Source: Variovorax sp. KK3 (GTDB lineage Bacteria > Pseudomonadota > Gammaproteobacteria > Burkholderiales > Burkholderiaceae_C). Taken from it: a stretch of 55,043 bases of DNA. Below are positions 8,308-16,274 of the stretch, one piece after another. The stretch spans positions 1 through 55,043 of the forward strand of contig NZ_LYVO01000045.1 of the NCBI RefSeq assembly GCF_001984055.1, written 5' to 3'. Made by a program: the position numbers and the translations under genes. The stretch's first letter is position 1. Each line of letters starts with the position of its first letter. Under the pieces are notes generated by a model. It saw only the letters and a program-made list of their open reading frames with translations. It did no database searches and was not told where the DNA came from.

Positions 8308-9374
8308 GAGGCCGCCTCCAAAGCCGGCAGCTTGCGCACCAGCGCGCGCCAGGTTTCGAGTTCCGGCTTGCCGGGCTTGCGCGCGCCGAAGAACATCGCC
8401 ATCAGCTCGCCCTTGCCGTCGAAGGCCTCGACCGACGTGACGACACCGTCGCTGGTGGGCTTCTCGACGATCCACACGGCGTCGATCATGTCCTCGCGCA
8501 GGTGCAGGTTGAAGCCCGGGTCCAGCACGTTGAGCCACTGCATGCCGTGCATGTCCATCGGCTCGATGCGCGTCACCGGCCCGGTGTGGATCTGGATGCA
8601 GCCGGGGCTGCCCACGAACACCATGATCGGCGTGCCGTCGAAGGACGCGTCGAACAGCAGCGAGCGCACGGCCTCGCGGCTCGCGCGGCGCGTGAACTCG
8701 CCTTCGGCCAGGCGAAAGCCCTGCTGGCGCTCGACCTCGAAGTTCTTGAGCAGACCGAAGAACTCGTGCGTGTCCTGCATCGCGCCCCAGGCCGCGCGAA
8801 AACCGGCCCCGTCGATCGCGGCATCGTCGCGCGGCCCGGCCTTCGGTGCCGCGGGCGTGAAGGCGACCTGCAGCGAAGGATCGGCGAAGCGCCCGGCCAC
8901 GGCCTCGAAGGCGGCGCGGTCGCTGGCCTCGCGCAAGAAGATCTTGTGCACCGCCACGCCGTGCGGGCCGAAGAACTGCAGGCTGACCGACGGCTCGCCG
9001 TCACCGCTGGCTGGTGCCTCGCGCACCGCGAAGCCGGCATGCCATTGGCTGAAGAACAGGCGCAGGTCGATGTCTTCGCCGAGCGCCAGGCCCATGGCTT
9101 CTCCGCCACTGAGCTTCTGGTACACGCCGGTCTTTTCATGCACCGTGCTGTGGTTGCGCGTGAGCGCCAGCAGCGGGCCGCAGGGCTCCAGGTCTTGCAG
9201 CAGCGCGAGCCAGGGGCCCCGCAGCGGCGTCGCCTGCAGGCGTGCGTCGTGGGTGCCGATGTGGGCGGCGATGGCCTGGCCTTCGGACAGGCCGAGCGCC
9301 TCGGCCGCGTCCTTGTGCCGGCGGCCCTGGGCGCGCAACTCGGCGAAGCGTTGTCGGATGTCGGGGGAATTCAT
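8304..9374 (-). CDS. hmuS: Hemin-degrading/heme-trafficking factor HmuS (HemS family)
   Basis: A 356-residue cytoplasmic HemS/HmuS-family protein that accepts imported heme and releases or degrades it. The tandem-repeat architecture is visible: two related halves with GVYQKLSG...MGLALGEDIDLRLFFSQWHAGFAV in the first and GSPGCIQIHTGPVTRIEPMDMHGMQWLNVLDPGFNLHLRED in the second. The TRNHSTVHEKTG stretch is family-typical. The start MNSPDIRQRF at 9374 was chosen because GAAAGGA lies just upstream; an in-frame ATG at 9401 is less likely. It lies between hmuR and the VOC gene. Confidence 0.92.
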   Translation of the reverse strand: MNSPDIRQRFAELRAQGRRHKDAAEALGLSEGQAIAAHIGTHDARLQATPLRGPWLALLQDLEPCGPLLALTRNHSTVHEKTGVYQKLSGGEAMGLALGEDIDLRLFFSQWHAGFAVREAPASGDGEPSVSLQFFGPHGVAVHKIFLREASDRAAFEAVAGRFADPSLQVAFTPAAPKAGPRDDAAIDGAGFRAAWGAMQDTHEFFGLLKNFEVERQQGFRLAEGEFTRRASREAVRSLLFDASFDGTPIMVFVGSPGCIQIHTGPVTRIEPMDMHGMQWLNVLDPGFNLHLREDMIDAVWIVEKPTSDGVVTSVEAFDGKGELMAMFFGARKPGKPELETWRALVRKLPALEAAS

Positions 9375-9401
9375 CTGGCAGCTTTCCTTTCGAGAAGTCA
9401 C

Positions 9402-11648
9402 TCAGAAATCCTTGACCAGCGACACGTTCAGGTGCCGGCCGGCCTGGGTGAAGGCGTCGATGTTGGTGGCTGTGACTGCCCCGCCGCGCACGTCGCTCCA
9501 CATCCAGTACTTTTTGTTGGTGAGGTTGACGATGGCCACATTCAGCCGCAGGTCGGGCCGGATGCGCCACTGTCCGCTCAGGTCCAGCGTGGTGGCGGAC
9601 GGAATTGCATAGTACGCGCCCGGCAGCGCGCTGCGGTCGATGTCCTGCAGCTTCTTGGCCGCGTGGTAGACCGCGTCGACGCGCACGTTCCAGGTCGGCG
9701 CCTGGTACTTCAGGCCGATGCTGGCCTTGCGCGGGTCCACCGAGTTGAGCGGCTGGCCGCTGGTGCGGTCGCGCCCGCGTGTCTGGCCATAGGCGAAGGG
9801 CACCGACAACAGGTCGCCGCCCGCCAGCGGGAAGTTGGCCTCGCCCTTCATTTCGAAGCCGCTGATGCGTGCCCGCGCGATGTTGACCGACTGGAAGATC
9901 AGCGGATCGATGCGCGGAATGCCGCGTCCGCCGACCTGGCGGTTGTCTTCGATGAAGTCCTTGTAGTCGCCGGTGAAGGCGGCCGCATCGAAGTTGAAGT
10001 TGGCCCAGCGCGCACGCAGGCCCAGCTCGAAGTTCTCGCTGCGCTCGGGCTTCAGGTCGGGGTTGGGAATGGTCTTGTAGCCGGCCGTGACGTTCTCGAA
10101 GAAGTTGTTCACCTGGAACGCGTTGGGTGCCTTGAAGCCGCGCGCATAGTTGCCGTAGGCGCTCCACTCGGGCGTGAAGCGGTACAGCACGCCCAGCTTG
10201 GGCGACACGGCCGAGTCCTTCAACGACACGGCCTGCGCGTTGAAGCCCGCCTGGTCGGCCGCCAGCTTGAAGCGGTCGAAGCGAACCCCCGGCGTGATGC
10301 TCCAGCGGTCGCTGAAGATCTCGTCCTGGATGTAGAAGGCGCTGCTGGTTTCGCGCGTGTCCGGAAAGCGCTTGAGCGGAAAGCTCTCGCCCGCCGGCGG
10401 CGTCAGGCCGGTCTGCAGGTTCTCGACATTGGTGCGGACGTAGTCGACGCCGTAGATGATCTTGTGCGCCCAGCCCGTGTCGCCGATGCGCAGCGTCTTG
10501 CCGGCCTGCAGGCCCAGCTGCAGCGTGTTCTCGTCGTACACCGTGTCGCGCACCCGGTCGGCGGCGCTGCGCCGGTCTTCGAACGCGTATTCGCGCGAGC
10601 TCGACTTTTGATAGCTCGCCACCGCCTGCAGGTCGTCGGCCAGCGCGGCGCCGAGGCGCAGGCGGCCGTCCCAGCTCAGCCGGTCGCGCTTGAGCTCATT
10701 GCGTGCGTTCAGTCCGATCACCGAGGTTGCGACGTTGTTGGCCGGGTAGGTGAGGCCCGACAGCAGGTCGTAGTCACTGTGCTTCTGCACGTGCTCGAAG
10801 CTCAGGGTGTGCTTCTGGTCCGCGTTGGGGCGCAGGATCAGCTTGCCGAGAAAGGCGCCGTCGCGGTCGGTCTCGGGGTTGGGCACCGTACGGTCGTCGC
10901 CGGCGATGGCGCGGTCGCCCCGGTTCTTCAACTCGCCGTTGCGGCCCACCTTGCCCGAGATCAGCCATTCGACGGCGTCGCTGGGCCGCCCGGCCAGCGT
11001 GGCGCCGACGTACTTGCCGTTGTCGTCGCCGCTGTAGCCGATGGTGGCGCTGCCGCCGAAACTCTTGCCGCCTTGCAGGTACGAGCCCGGCTCACGCGTG
11101 ATGAAGTTGACCAGGCCTGCCATGCCGTCCGAGCCGTACAGCGCCGACGCGGGGCCCTTGATCAGTTCGATGCGCTCGACCAGGCCGATGTCGATGTAGT
11201 CGCGGCCGAAGGCATTGGCGCTGAAGACGTAGCTGCGCGGCTGGCGGATGCCGTCGACCAGGATCAGCACGCGGTTGCCGTCCAGCCCGCGGATGTTGAT
11301 GCCGGCGTTGCCGTCGCGCCCGGTGGCGCCGGCCGCGAGCCCGAAGCGGGCCGGGGCGCGCCGCACCGACACGTTGGGAATGTCCCTCACGGCCTCGCGC
11401 ATGTCCTGCGCCTGCGACTGCTCGAGCTGCTGGCTGTCGATCACGTCGATCGATGCGGGCAGGTCGTCCTTGGGCTGCTCGGTGCGCGAGCCGCTGACGA
11501 CGATCTCGTTGAGGGCGGCGACGCGTTGGGTCGATGGTGCAGCGCTTTGCGCCAGCACGGCGCCGGGCAGCGCGAAGCCGAGCGCGATGAGCCAGGGCAG
11601 GGCGCGCGGGCGCGAAGGAGGAATTGAACGAGAAGCGAGGAGTGCCAT
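9402..11648 (-). CDS. hmuR: TonB-dependent heme/hemoglobin receptor
   Basis: A 748-residue outer-membrane receptor importing heme with TonB energy. It begins MALLASRSIPPSRPRA with a signal peptide ending near VLAQS. A TonB-box-like segment (LNEIVVSGSRTEQ) is followed by the plug (RDIPNVSVRRAP, then GNAGINIRGLDGNRVLILVDG) and a long beta-barrel ending in VKDF with terminal Phe. The heme-receptor FRAP/NPNL pair appears as FKAP (GFKAPNAFQ) and NPDL (NPDLKPERSENFELG). No His lies between these two motifs, unlike the classical HemR ligand His. The open frame runs 91 codons upstream of 11648, but those codons show no signal peptide and cross the promoter region. Confidence 0.93.
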   Translation of the reverse strand: MALLASRSIPPSRPRALPWLIALGFALPGAVLAQSAAPSTQRVAALNEIVVSGSRTEQPKDDLPASIDVIDSQQLEQSQAQDMREAVRDIPNVSVRRAPARFGLAAGATGRDGNAGINIRGLDGNRVLILVDGIRQPRSYVFSANAFGRDYIDIGLVERIELIKGPASALYGSDGMAGLVNFITREPGSYLQGGKSFGGSATIGYSGDDNGKYVGATLAGRPSDAVEWLISGKVGRNGELKNRGDRAIAGDDRTVPNPETDRDGAFLGKLILRPNADQKHTLSFEHVQKHSDYDLLSGLTYPANNVATSVIGLNARNELKRDRLSWDGRLRLGAALADDLQAVASYQKSSSREYAFEDRRSAADRVRDTVYDENTLQLGLQAGKTLRIGDTGWAHKIIYGVDYVRTNVENLQTGLTPPAGESFPLKRFPDTRETSSAFYIQDEIFSDRWSITPGVRFDRFKLAADQAGFNAQAVSLKDSAVSPKLGVLYRFTPEWSAYGNYARGFKAPNAFQVNNFFENVTAGYKTIPNPDLKPERSENFELGLRARWANFNFDAAAFTGDYKDFIEDNRQVGGRGIPRIDPLIFQSVNIARARISGFEMKGEANFPLAGGDLLSVPFAYGQTRGRDRTSGQPLNSVDPRKASIGLKYQAPTWNVRVDAVYHAAKKLQDIDRSALPGAYYAIPSATTLDLSGQWRIRPDLRLNVAIVNLTNKKYWMWSDVRGGAVTATNIDAFTQAGRHLNVSLVKDF

Positions 11649-11766
11649 GGCAAGTCCAGGAAAGCAGTGAAGAAGCTGCTCGCTGGAACCCGTGCTGGCA
11701 TCGCGTAGGCGATGGGGCGGGTGTCTTGCTGGCGGGGGCGCCGGGTTTGGGCCGGGCGGACGGCGG

Positions 11767-11793
11767 AGTATAGGAGATTGGTTTTCGTTTTGC
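11767..11793 (-). promoter_or_regulatory. Candidate hmuR promoter with Fur-box-like sequence
   Basis: On the minus strand TATACT (11772-11767) is a good -10 element. The adjacent upstream sequence GCAAAACGAAAACCAATCTC (11793-11774) has the half-site character of a Fur box; GAAAACCAATCTC matches 9 of 13 bases of the Fur core GATAATCATTATC. A Fur site here would fit iron-repressed heme uptake. No clear -35 is visible. Confidence 0.4.
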
Positions 11794-11855
11794 GTTGAGA
11801 AGCCCGCTAATTCTTGAGCCTTGTCTCGGCGCGCGAGACACGTTGGCAGGTGGGC

Positions 11856-12320
11856 ATGCCGAAGTCGGAAGCGAGCTTGGCGGTGTTGGAGACAGTGGGG
11901 CGTGATGGCCCAATGCAACACGTACTATGGTCTCTGGTGTTGCGCGATTCAGCCTTGCAAACTTGGTGGATGACAGAGTCCGACGCACACCATCCCCTCC
12001 CTTCCATTGGGTCAACCTTAGGGCCGATCCGCCGGCTGTTGGCGGAGCTGAAGCAGGTCCCGATTTCGCCGACGGGACAACTCGATGTGCAGGCTTGCGA
12101 CGAGGCCGTGCGGCTCGGACTGGCCCAGCGTGTCGAATCGACGGTCACGATTATTGAGAGGGGCCTGCGTGTGATCGAGTTGCTGCTTGAACGGGCAGGG
12201 CCGTCGATCGATGAAGCCGCAGCTGATACGGATTCCTTGACCTGTCTTGGGCTTTTGATGGGTGAACTGCGGGGCGTGGCTGCCGCGTGCAGGTATCTGG
12301 CTGCTCGTTGTGGTGAGTGA
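11856..12320 (+). CDS. Hypothetical helical protein
   Basis: A 154-residue product that I do not recognise. It is predicted mostly helical, with amphipathic stretches such as GPIRRLLAELKQV, VESTVTIIERGLRVIELLLERA and SLTCLGLLMGELRGVAAACRYLAARC. It has no signal peptide or membrane segment. The start is uncertain: ATG 11856 is chosen, the open frame begins at TTG 11814, and ATG 11970 is also possible. It is divergent from hmuR and 266 bp ahead of the ABC-3C operon, at the edge where GC falls. It may belong to the accessory block or to the backbone. Confidence 0.55.
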   Translation: MPKSEASLAVLETVGRDGPMQHVLWSLVLRDSALQTWWMTESDAHHPLPSIGSTLGPIRRLLAELKQVPISPTGQLDVQACDEAVRLGLAQRVESTVTIIERGLRVIELLLERAGPSIDEAAADTDSLTCLGLLMGELRGVAAACRYLAARCGE

Positions 12321-12586
12321 TGAGGCGGATTCGGCAATTGCGTGAGCGACGGTGCTGCAGCGCTTGACACCGTTCGTCTTCCGTGTATGAGTGATTGCTT
12401 TGGTCACGAAAGCTGACCCTTCACCCCGCGCCAGTCGGGCTTGGTCGCAATTCTGAGCGGATGGGCCAACTGAACGTCGGGGATGGAGCACCGAGCAGTG
12501 CACGGGCAGACGGCGGGGGGCGACAGTATGTTACGTTTCACGCAGTTTCGGTTTTGTATAGCCTGCCCCGGCACACAGGAGATCTC
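12321..12586 (+). other. Intergenic leader before the ABC-3C operon
   Basis: This stretch has no convincing gene. The effector frame is open through its last 192 bp (from 12395), but those codons resemble no protein and a strong ribosome-binding site (ACAGGAGATCTC) sits just before ATG 12587. It should hold the operon promoter. TTTTGTATAG around 12551-12560 is the only -10-like sequence I see, and it is weak. Confidence 0.5.
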
Positions 12587-13783
12587 ATGACTGCGGAAGA
12601 CAAGAAAAGTCAATATGACGCGTCCGCCTCAGCGACAGGTTATCTGTACCAGTGCAGATACGCCCTACTTTTGGGCCTGCAGGCAATTGCCACTCGTCCA
12701 GAGTTGCTCCTAAGCATCGAGAAGTTCGACGACATTTCGTTTTCCGATGGCGAAGGCCCCGTCGCCCAGATCCAAGCCAAGCATCACGTCAGCAAGAAAG
12801 GAGATCTCACTGACGCCAGTGAAGATCTCTGGAGTACGCTGCGCATTTGGAGCGAGCAGGTCGCGACGGACCATGAGAAGGCCTTCCAGACGGCATTCAT
12901 CCTTACGACCACCGCGACCGCGCCTGCTGGAACAGCGGCGTCGTTCCTGCGCGCTGCCGACCGCGATCCAGATAAAGCGCGCACCCTTTTGCTTAAAGTC
13001 GCGGCCAAGTCAAAGAGTAAGAAGAACGCACCGGCGTACCTTGCATTCACATCACTTTCCGAATTTTTACAGCAACGTTTGCTGAACGCCGTATCCATTC
13101 TGGACCGCTCAGCAAACATCGCAGATGTATGGGACGAGCTTTGTCAAGCTGTCAGGCTCGCGGTTCCCAAAGAACATGTCGGGCAACTTGTCGAACGTCT
13201 TGAGGGCTGGTGGTTTGGGCTAATGACAAGGATCCTGCTATCCGGATCGGATGTGTCCGTGCTCGCCATAGATAGCAAGCTTGATGAACTCCGTGAAGAA
13301 TTCTCGCGCAGCCGTCTGCCCGTCGAGTTTGCAAGCGCCCAGCCGCCAACGTCCATCGTTGCTGACCTCGACAAGCGTCCCTTCGTTGCACAACTTCGGC
13401 GCGTCAACGTAGGCGCTCAACGCATCGAGTGGGCCATCCGCGACTATTACCGCGCATCGGAGCAACGGTCCAAATGGGCAAGAGAAAAACTCACCCTTGA
13501 CGGCGAAGTCGAGCAGTATGAGCAAGATCTAATTGAGGCATGGCAACCGCGCTTTGCCGCCATGGTCGACAACCTTCCCATGCTCTGTGATGAAAAGACC
13601 AAAACTGCATCAGGACAGAAGCTCTATCAGTGGGCGGAACAAGATGCGCTGTTGCCGCTGCGTTCATTGGCCCAACGCTTTCTGACGCACGGCAGCTTCC
13701 ATATTCTCGCCAACCGTCACGCTGTGGGCTGGCACCCTGAATTTGACCAGCCCGAAAGCAGCACGAAGGGAGTTGCATCGTGA
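12587..13783 (+). CDS. ABC-three-component system effector: N-terminal Cap4/DUF4297-like nuclease domain plus ABC-3C C-terminal domain
   Basis: A 398-residue protein in the first position of an ABC-3C operon. Residues about 13-105 resemble the PD-(D/E)xK dsDNA-nuclease domains of the Cap4/DUF4297 type. They contain ATGYLYQCRYALLLGL, an acidic strand SIEKFDDI (E45, D48, D49), the QxK strand AQIQAKHH (Q63, K65), and the LTDASEDLWSTLRIWSE helix. Residues about 260-398 (KRPFVAQLRRVNVGAQRIEWAIRDYYRA..., then EAWQPRF) match the helical C-terminal region that tethers effectors in ABC-3C systems. The effector would cut DNA when released or activated by the ATPase. It overlaps the next gene by 4 nt (GTGA). 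Family membership is inferred from motifs and gene order; nuclease activity is untested. GC is low: 13021-13080 has 27 G/C of 60. Confidence 0.82.
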   Translation: MTAEDKKSQYDASASATGYLYQCRYALLLGLQAIATRPELLLSIEKFDDISFSDGEGPVAQIQAKHHVSKKGDLTDASEDLWSTLRIWSEQVATDHEKAFQTAFILTTTATAPAGTAASFLRAADRDPDKARTLLLKVAAKSKSKKNAPAYLAFTSLSEFLQQRLLNAVSILDRSANIADVWDELCQAVRLAVPKEHVGQLVERLEGWWFGLMTRILLSGSDVSVLAIDSKLDELREEFSRSRLPVEFASAQPPTSIVADLDKRPFVAQLRRVNVGAQRIEWAIRDYYRASEQRSKWAREKLTLDGEVEQYEQDLIEAWQPRFAAMVDNLPMLCDEKTKTASGQKLYQWAEQDALLPLRSLAQRFLTHGSFHILANRHAVGWHPEFDQPESSTKGVAS

Positions 13784-14280
13784 GCCGCGCATGGACGAGT
13801 CGCGTAGTCGAAGAGGCTAACCTTTTCAATCCCGCCTACTGCGCGACGCTCCTAGCGGTAGCGACTAAGGACTATGCCAAGAAGGCCGAACGCCCTCTGC
13901 CTTTCGCACTCGCCTTTCTCGTACTCCCCATCGTCTTGCACGAAAAGACGCGAGAAGAACTGCCTCATTCCACGATCACCACATTGCTGCCCTGGTTGCA
14001 AGAGCACAAACCGGTACTCGTGGGATTTTCTCAACGCGCTGCCGGGCTAAGGCCTGCCACGCAGGAAGCTGTCATGTTTGGAATTCGCCAAGGTTCACTC
14101 GCTCTCGATGGGGCCGCGTTGAAAACCACCAGCAAGTACAAAGCACCCACCCCAGCACGCACCGACATGTTCACTAAGGAAACCACCGACACCGTAGAAG
14201 CAGCAGGCTTTCTAGGCCGTTGGTTTGCCAATGCGGGAACGACTTCTACGATCTACGCCGCCTGGGGAGTTACCCCATGA
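13780..14280 (+). CDS. ABC-three-component system middle component
   Basis: A 166-residue protein with the middle-component pattern: an N-terminal VVEEANLFNPAYCATLLAVA, a central LPFALAFLVLPIVLHEKTREELPHSTIT segment, then a WLQEHKPVLVGFSQRAAGL helix, with VEAAGFLGRWFANAGT near the end. In ABC-3C systems this small protein links effector and ATPase. The GTG start at 13780 overlaps the effector stop (GTGA) and its stop overlaps the ATPase start (ATGA), so the three are translationally coupled. No catalytic residues are expected or seen. Confidence 0.83.
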   Translation: MSRAWTSRVVEEANLFNPAYCATLLAVATKDYAKKAERPLPFALAFLVLPIVLHEKTREELPHSTITTLLPWLQEHKPVLVGFSQRAAGLRPATQEAVMFGIRQGSLALDGAALKTTSKYKAPTPARTDMFTKETTDTVEAAGFLGRWFANAGTTSTIYAAWGVTP

Positions 14281-16220
14281 GCATGCAGATCGCAAAGATC
14301 GTCCTATACAGCCATCGCGGTGAAATCCGCGAGGTCTCGTTCCGGCTGGGGGCGATGAACATCCTCACTGGTGCCTCGAAGACGGGCAAGTCCGCGATCA
14401 TCGACATCATCGACTATTGCTCGGGCCGCAGCGAATGTAACGTCGCAGCAGGCGTCATACGCAAGCATGTGAGTTGGTATGCCATCATCTTCCAGCTCGG
14501 TGAGGGACAACTTTTTGTCGCACGCAAGAACCCCGGCGTTGGAGACAAGACGAGCCCCGATGTTTACATCGCGCGGGGAAAGGCAATCGAAATTCCGCCG
14601 TTTGAAGAACTTCACAAGAACATCACCGTCGATGCTCTCGAAAAGTTTTTAGGCAGCGCCATTGGCATCAGCGAGAACGAACACCGACCGGATTTGCAGA
14701 CGAGAGATCCTCTCGAAGCGAACTTCAGGCACGCGCTTCTGTTCTCGCTGCAAGATCAGAATGACATTGACAGTAAACAACGCTTGTTTCATCGACAGGG
14801 CGAGGATTTCATCGGCCAAGCGATCCGGGACACGTTCCCGTACTTCCTTGGTGCCGTAGATGAGGAGCGACTTCTCAAGCAAGCGCAACTGGACCAAGCA
14901 CGTCGGCAGTTGCGTCAACTTGAACGGCAGTTGCGCGACGCCGAAGAGGTCGATACGCGCGCACTTCCCCGGGCCATGATGCTCCTTGACGAAGCGCGCC
15001 AGGTGGGACTTGTCGACGAACGCTATCGCGCCCCAGATAGCGAGGCAGCGCTCGCCGCATTGCGCCGGATCGCAAAAGAAGATCGCGCGCGGGACGACGT
15101 GATCATTGCTGACGGAGAAGCTGATCTTGCGGATCTGCGCGCTGAACGGCAGAGCTTCAGAACCGACCTTGAGCGCGTCAACGCCGAGATTCGCTCAACA
15201 AAGCTCTTCACCGCCGAGACCGGTGGATTTGAACGCGAAGCGAAAGAACAGAGAGCGAGGCTCAGTGCTGTTGGCCTCTTCAAGCACAACTCCGACCATG
15301 ATCCCGAACAGTGCCCCGTGTGCTCCAGTGTGCTGTCGGCTCCTGTGCCCGCGGTCACAGAAATCCTCAGCTCGCTGCAGGACCTCACTCAAGACCTACA
15401 GGCAGTCGAAGCAGAAAATCCTCGACTGCAAATGCGCCTGGCTTCGCTAGAGGCAGAAGCTGACGCGCTTGAGAATAGGCTGCGGGAGAACCAACAAAGG
15501 ATAAGCGCACGCATCCGAGAAAACGAAATTCAGAAGGTGCAGCAGGACACCTTCATTCTGCGCGCACGCGTCATCGGCAAGGTCATTCAGTATGTCGAAA
15601 CAGCCGGGGAAACGCGTGCGGACTCGACGCTCAAGTCTCGAGTCGACTTGATGCGTGCTCGCGTGACTATGCTCGAAGCTGAACTCGACTCTGAAACAGT
15701 AAAGGAAAAGCTGCGGGCGTTCTTGAACATCATCGGCCACCACATGACGGAGTACGCCGCACAACTGGAGCTGGAGCATTCAAACTCCCAGCTTCGCCTC
15801 GACATTCGAAACCTGACCGTTGTGGCAGACACTGAGGATGGGCCAGTGCCACTTTACAAGATGGGCAGTGGTGAAAACTGGGTCGGCTATCACATCCTTG
15901 CTCACCTTGCTCTGCATCGGTGGTTCCGAAAGAAGGGGCGCCCCGTGCCGGCCTTCCTGATCCTCGATCAGCCCTCACAAGCTCACTACCCCCCTAGCCA
16001 GGATGTTGAAGGATCACTTGATGTACTTGAGGATGATGACCGCAAGGCGGTCAGAAGCTTGTTTAATTTAGTCGATCAGGCTGCGAAAGAACTTTCGCCT
16101 ACGCTTCAAATCATCATCATGGATCACGCCGATCTTAAAGAAGACTGGTTTCGAGAAGCCGTCGTGGAGCGTTGGAGAGGAGGCGTCAAACTCATCCCTC
16201 CCGAATGGCTCAACAACTAG
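14277..16220 (+). CDS. ABC-three-component system ATPase (DUF3732, Rad50/SMC-like)
   Basis: A 647-residue SMC/Rad50-like ABC ATPase, the sensor-motor of the ABC-3C system. Walker A is GASKTGKS (residues 32-39). Long coiled-coil arms (about 195-340 and 360-480) flank a zinc-hook-like CPVC at 346-349. The signature is KMGSGENWVG (about 528-537). Walker B is FLILDQPSQ (560-568), where the usual catalytic Glu is Gln; D-Q-P-S-Q is characteristic of DUF3732. The C-terminal switch His is in IIIMDHADL. Hydrolysis with this Gln may be slow, as suits a conformational switch that recognises nucleic-acid invaders. The upstream in-frame TTG at 14220 is rejected in favour of the ATGA overlap. Confidence 0.88.
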   Translation: MSMQIAKIVLYSHRGEIREVSFRLGAMNILTGASKTGKSAIIDIIDYCSGRSECNVAAGVIRKHVSWYAIIFQLGEGQLFVARKNPGVGDKTSPDVYIARGKAIEIPPFEELHKNITVDALEKFLGSAIGISENEHRPDLQTRDPLEANFRHALLFSLQDQNDIDSKQRLFHRQGEDFIGQAIRDTFPYFLGAVDEERLLKQAQLDQARRQLRQLERQLRDAEEVDTRALPRAMMLLDEARQVGLVDERYRAPDSEAALAALRRIAKEDRARDDVIIADGEADLADLRAERQSFRTDLERVNAEIRSTKLFTAETGGFEREAKEQRARLSAVGLFKHNSDHDPEQCPVCSSVLSAPVPAVTEILSSLQDLTQDLQAVEAENPRLQMRLASLEAEADALENRLRENQQRISARIRENEIQKVQQDTFILRARVIGKVIQYVETAGETRADSTLKSRVDLMRARVTMLEAELDSETVKEKLRAFLNIIGHHMTEYAAQLELEHSNSQLRLDIRNLTVVADTEDGPVPLYKMGSGENWVGYHILAHLALHRWFRKKGRPVPAFLILDQPSQAHYPPSQDVEGSLDVLEDDDRKAVRSLFNLVDQAAKELSPTLQIIIMDHADLKEDWFREAVVERWRGGVKLIPPEWLNN

Positions 16221-16274
16221 ACGTCATGCGTGAAGATTCTCTGGGCTGTTGAGCCTAGAGCACTGGAGGCGGCG

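Noticed and set aside
8502..11627. 1041-codon plus-strand frame opposite hmuS/hmuR
   Set aside because: No recognisable motifs; the minus-strand genes have full family signatures.
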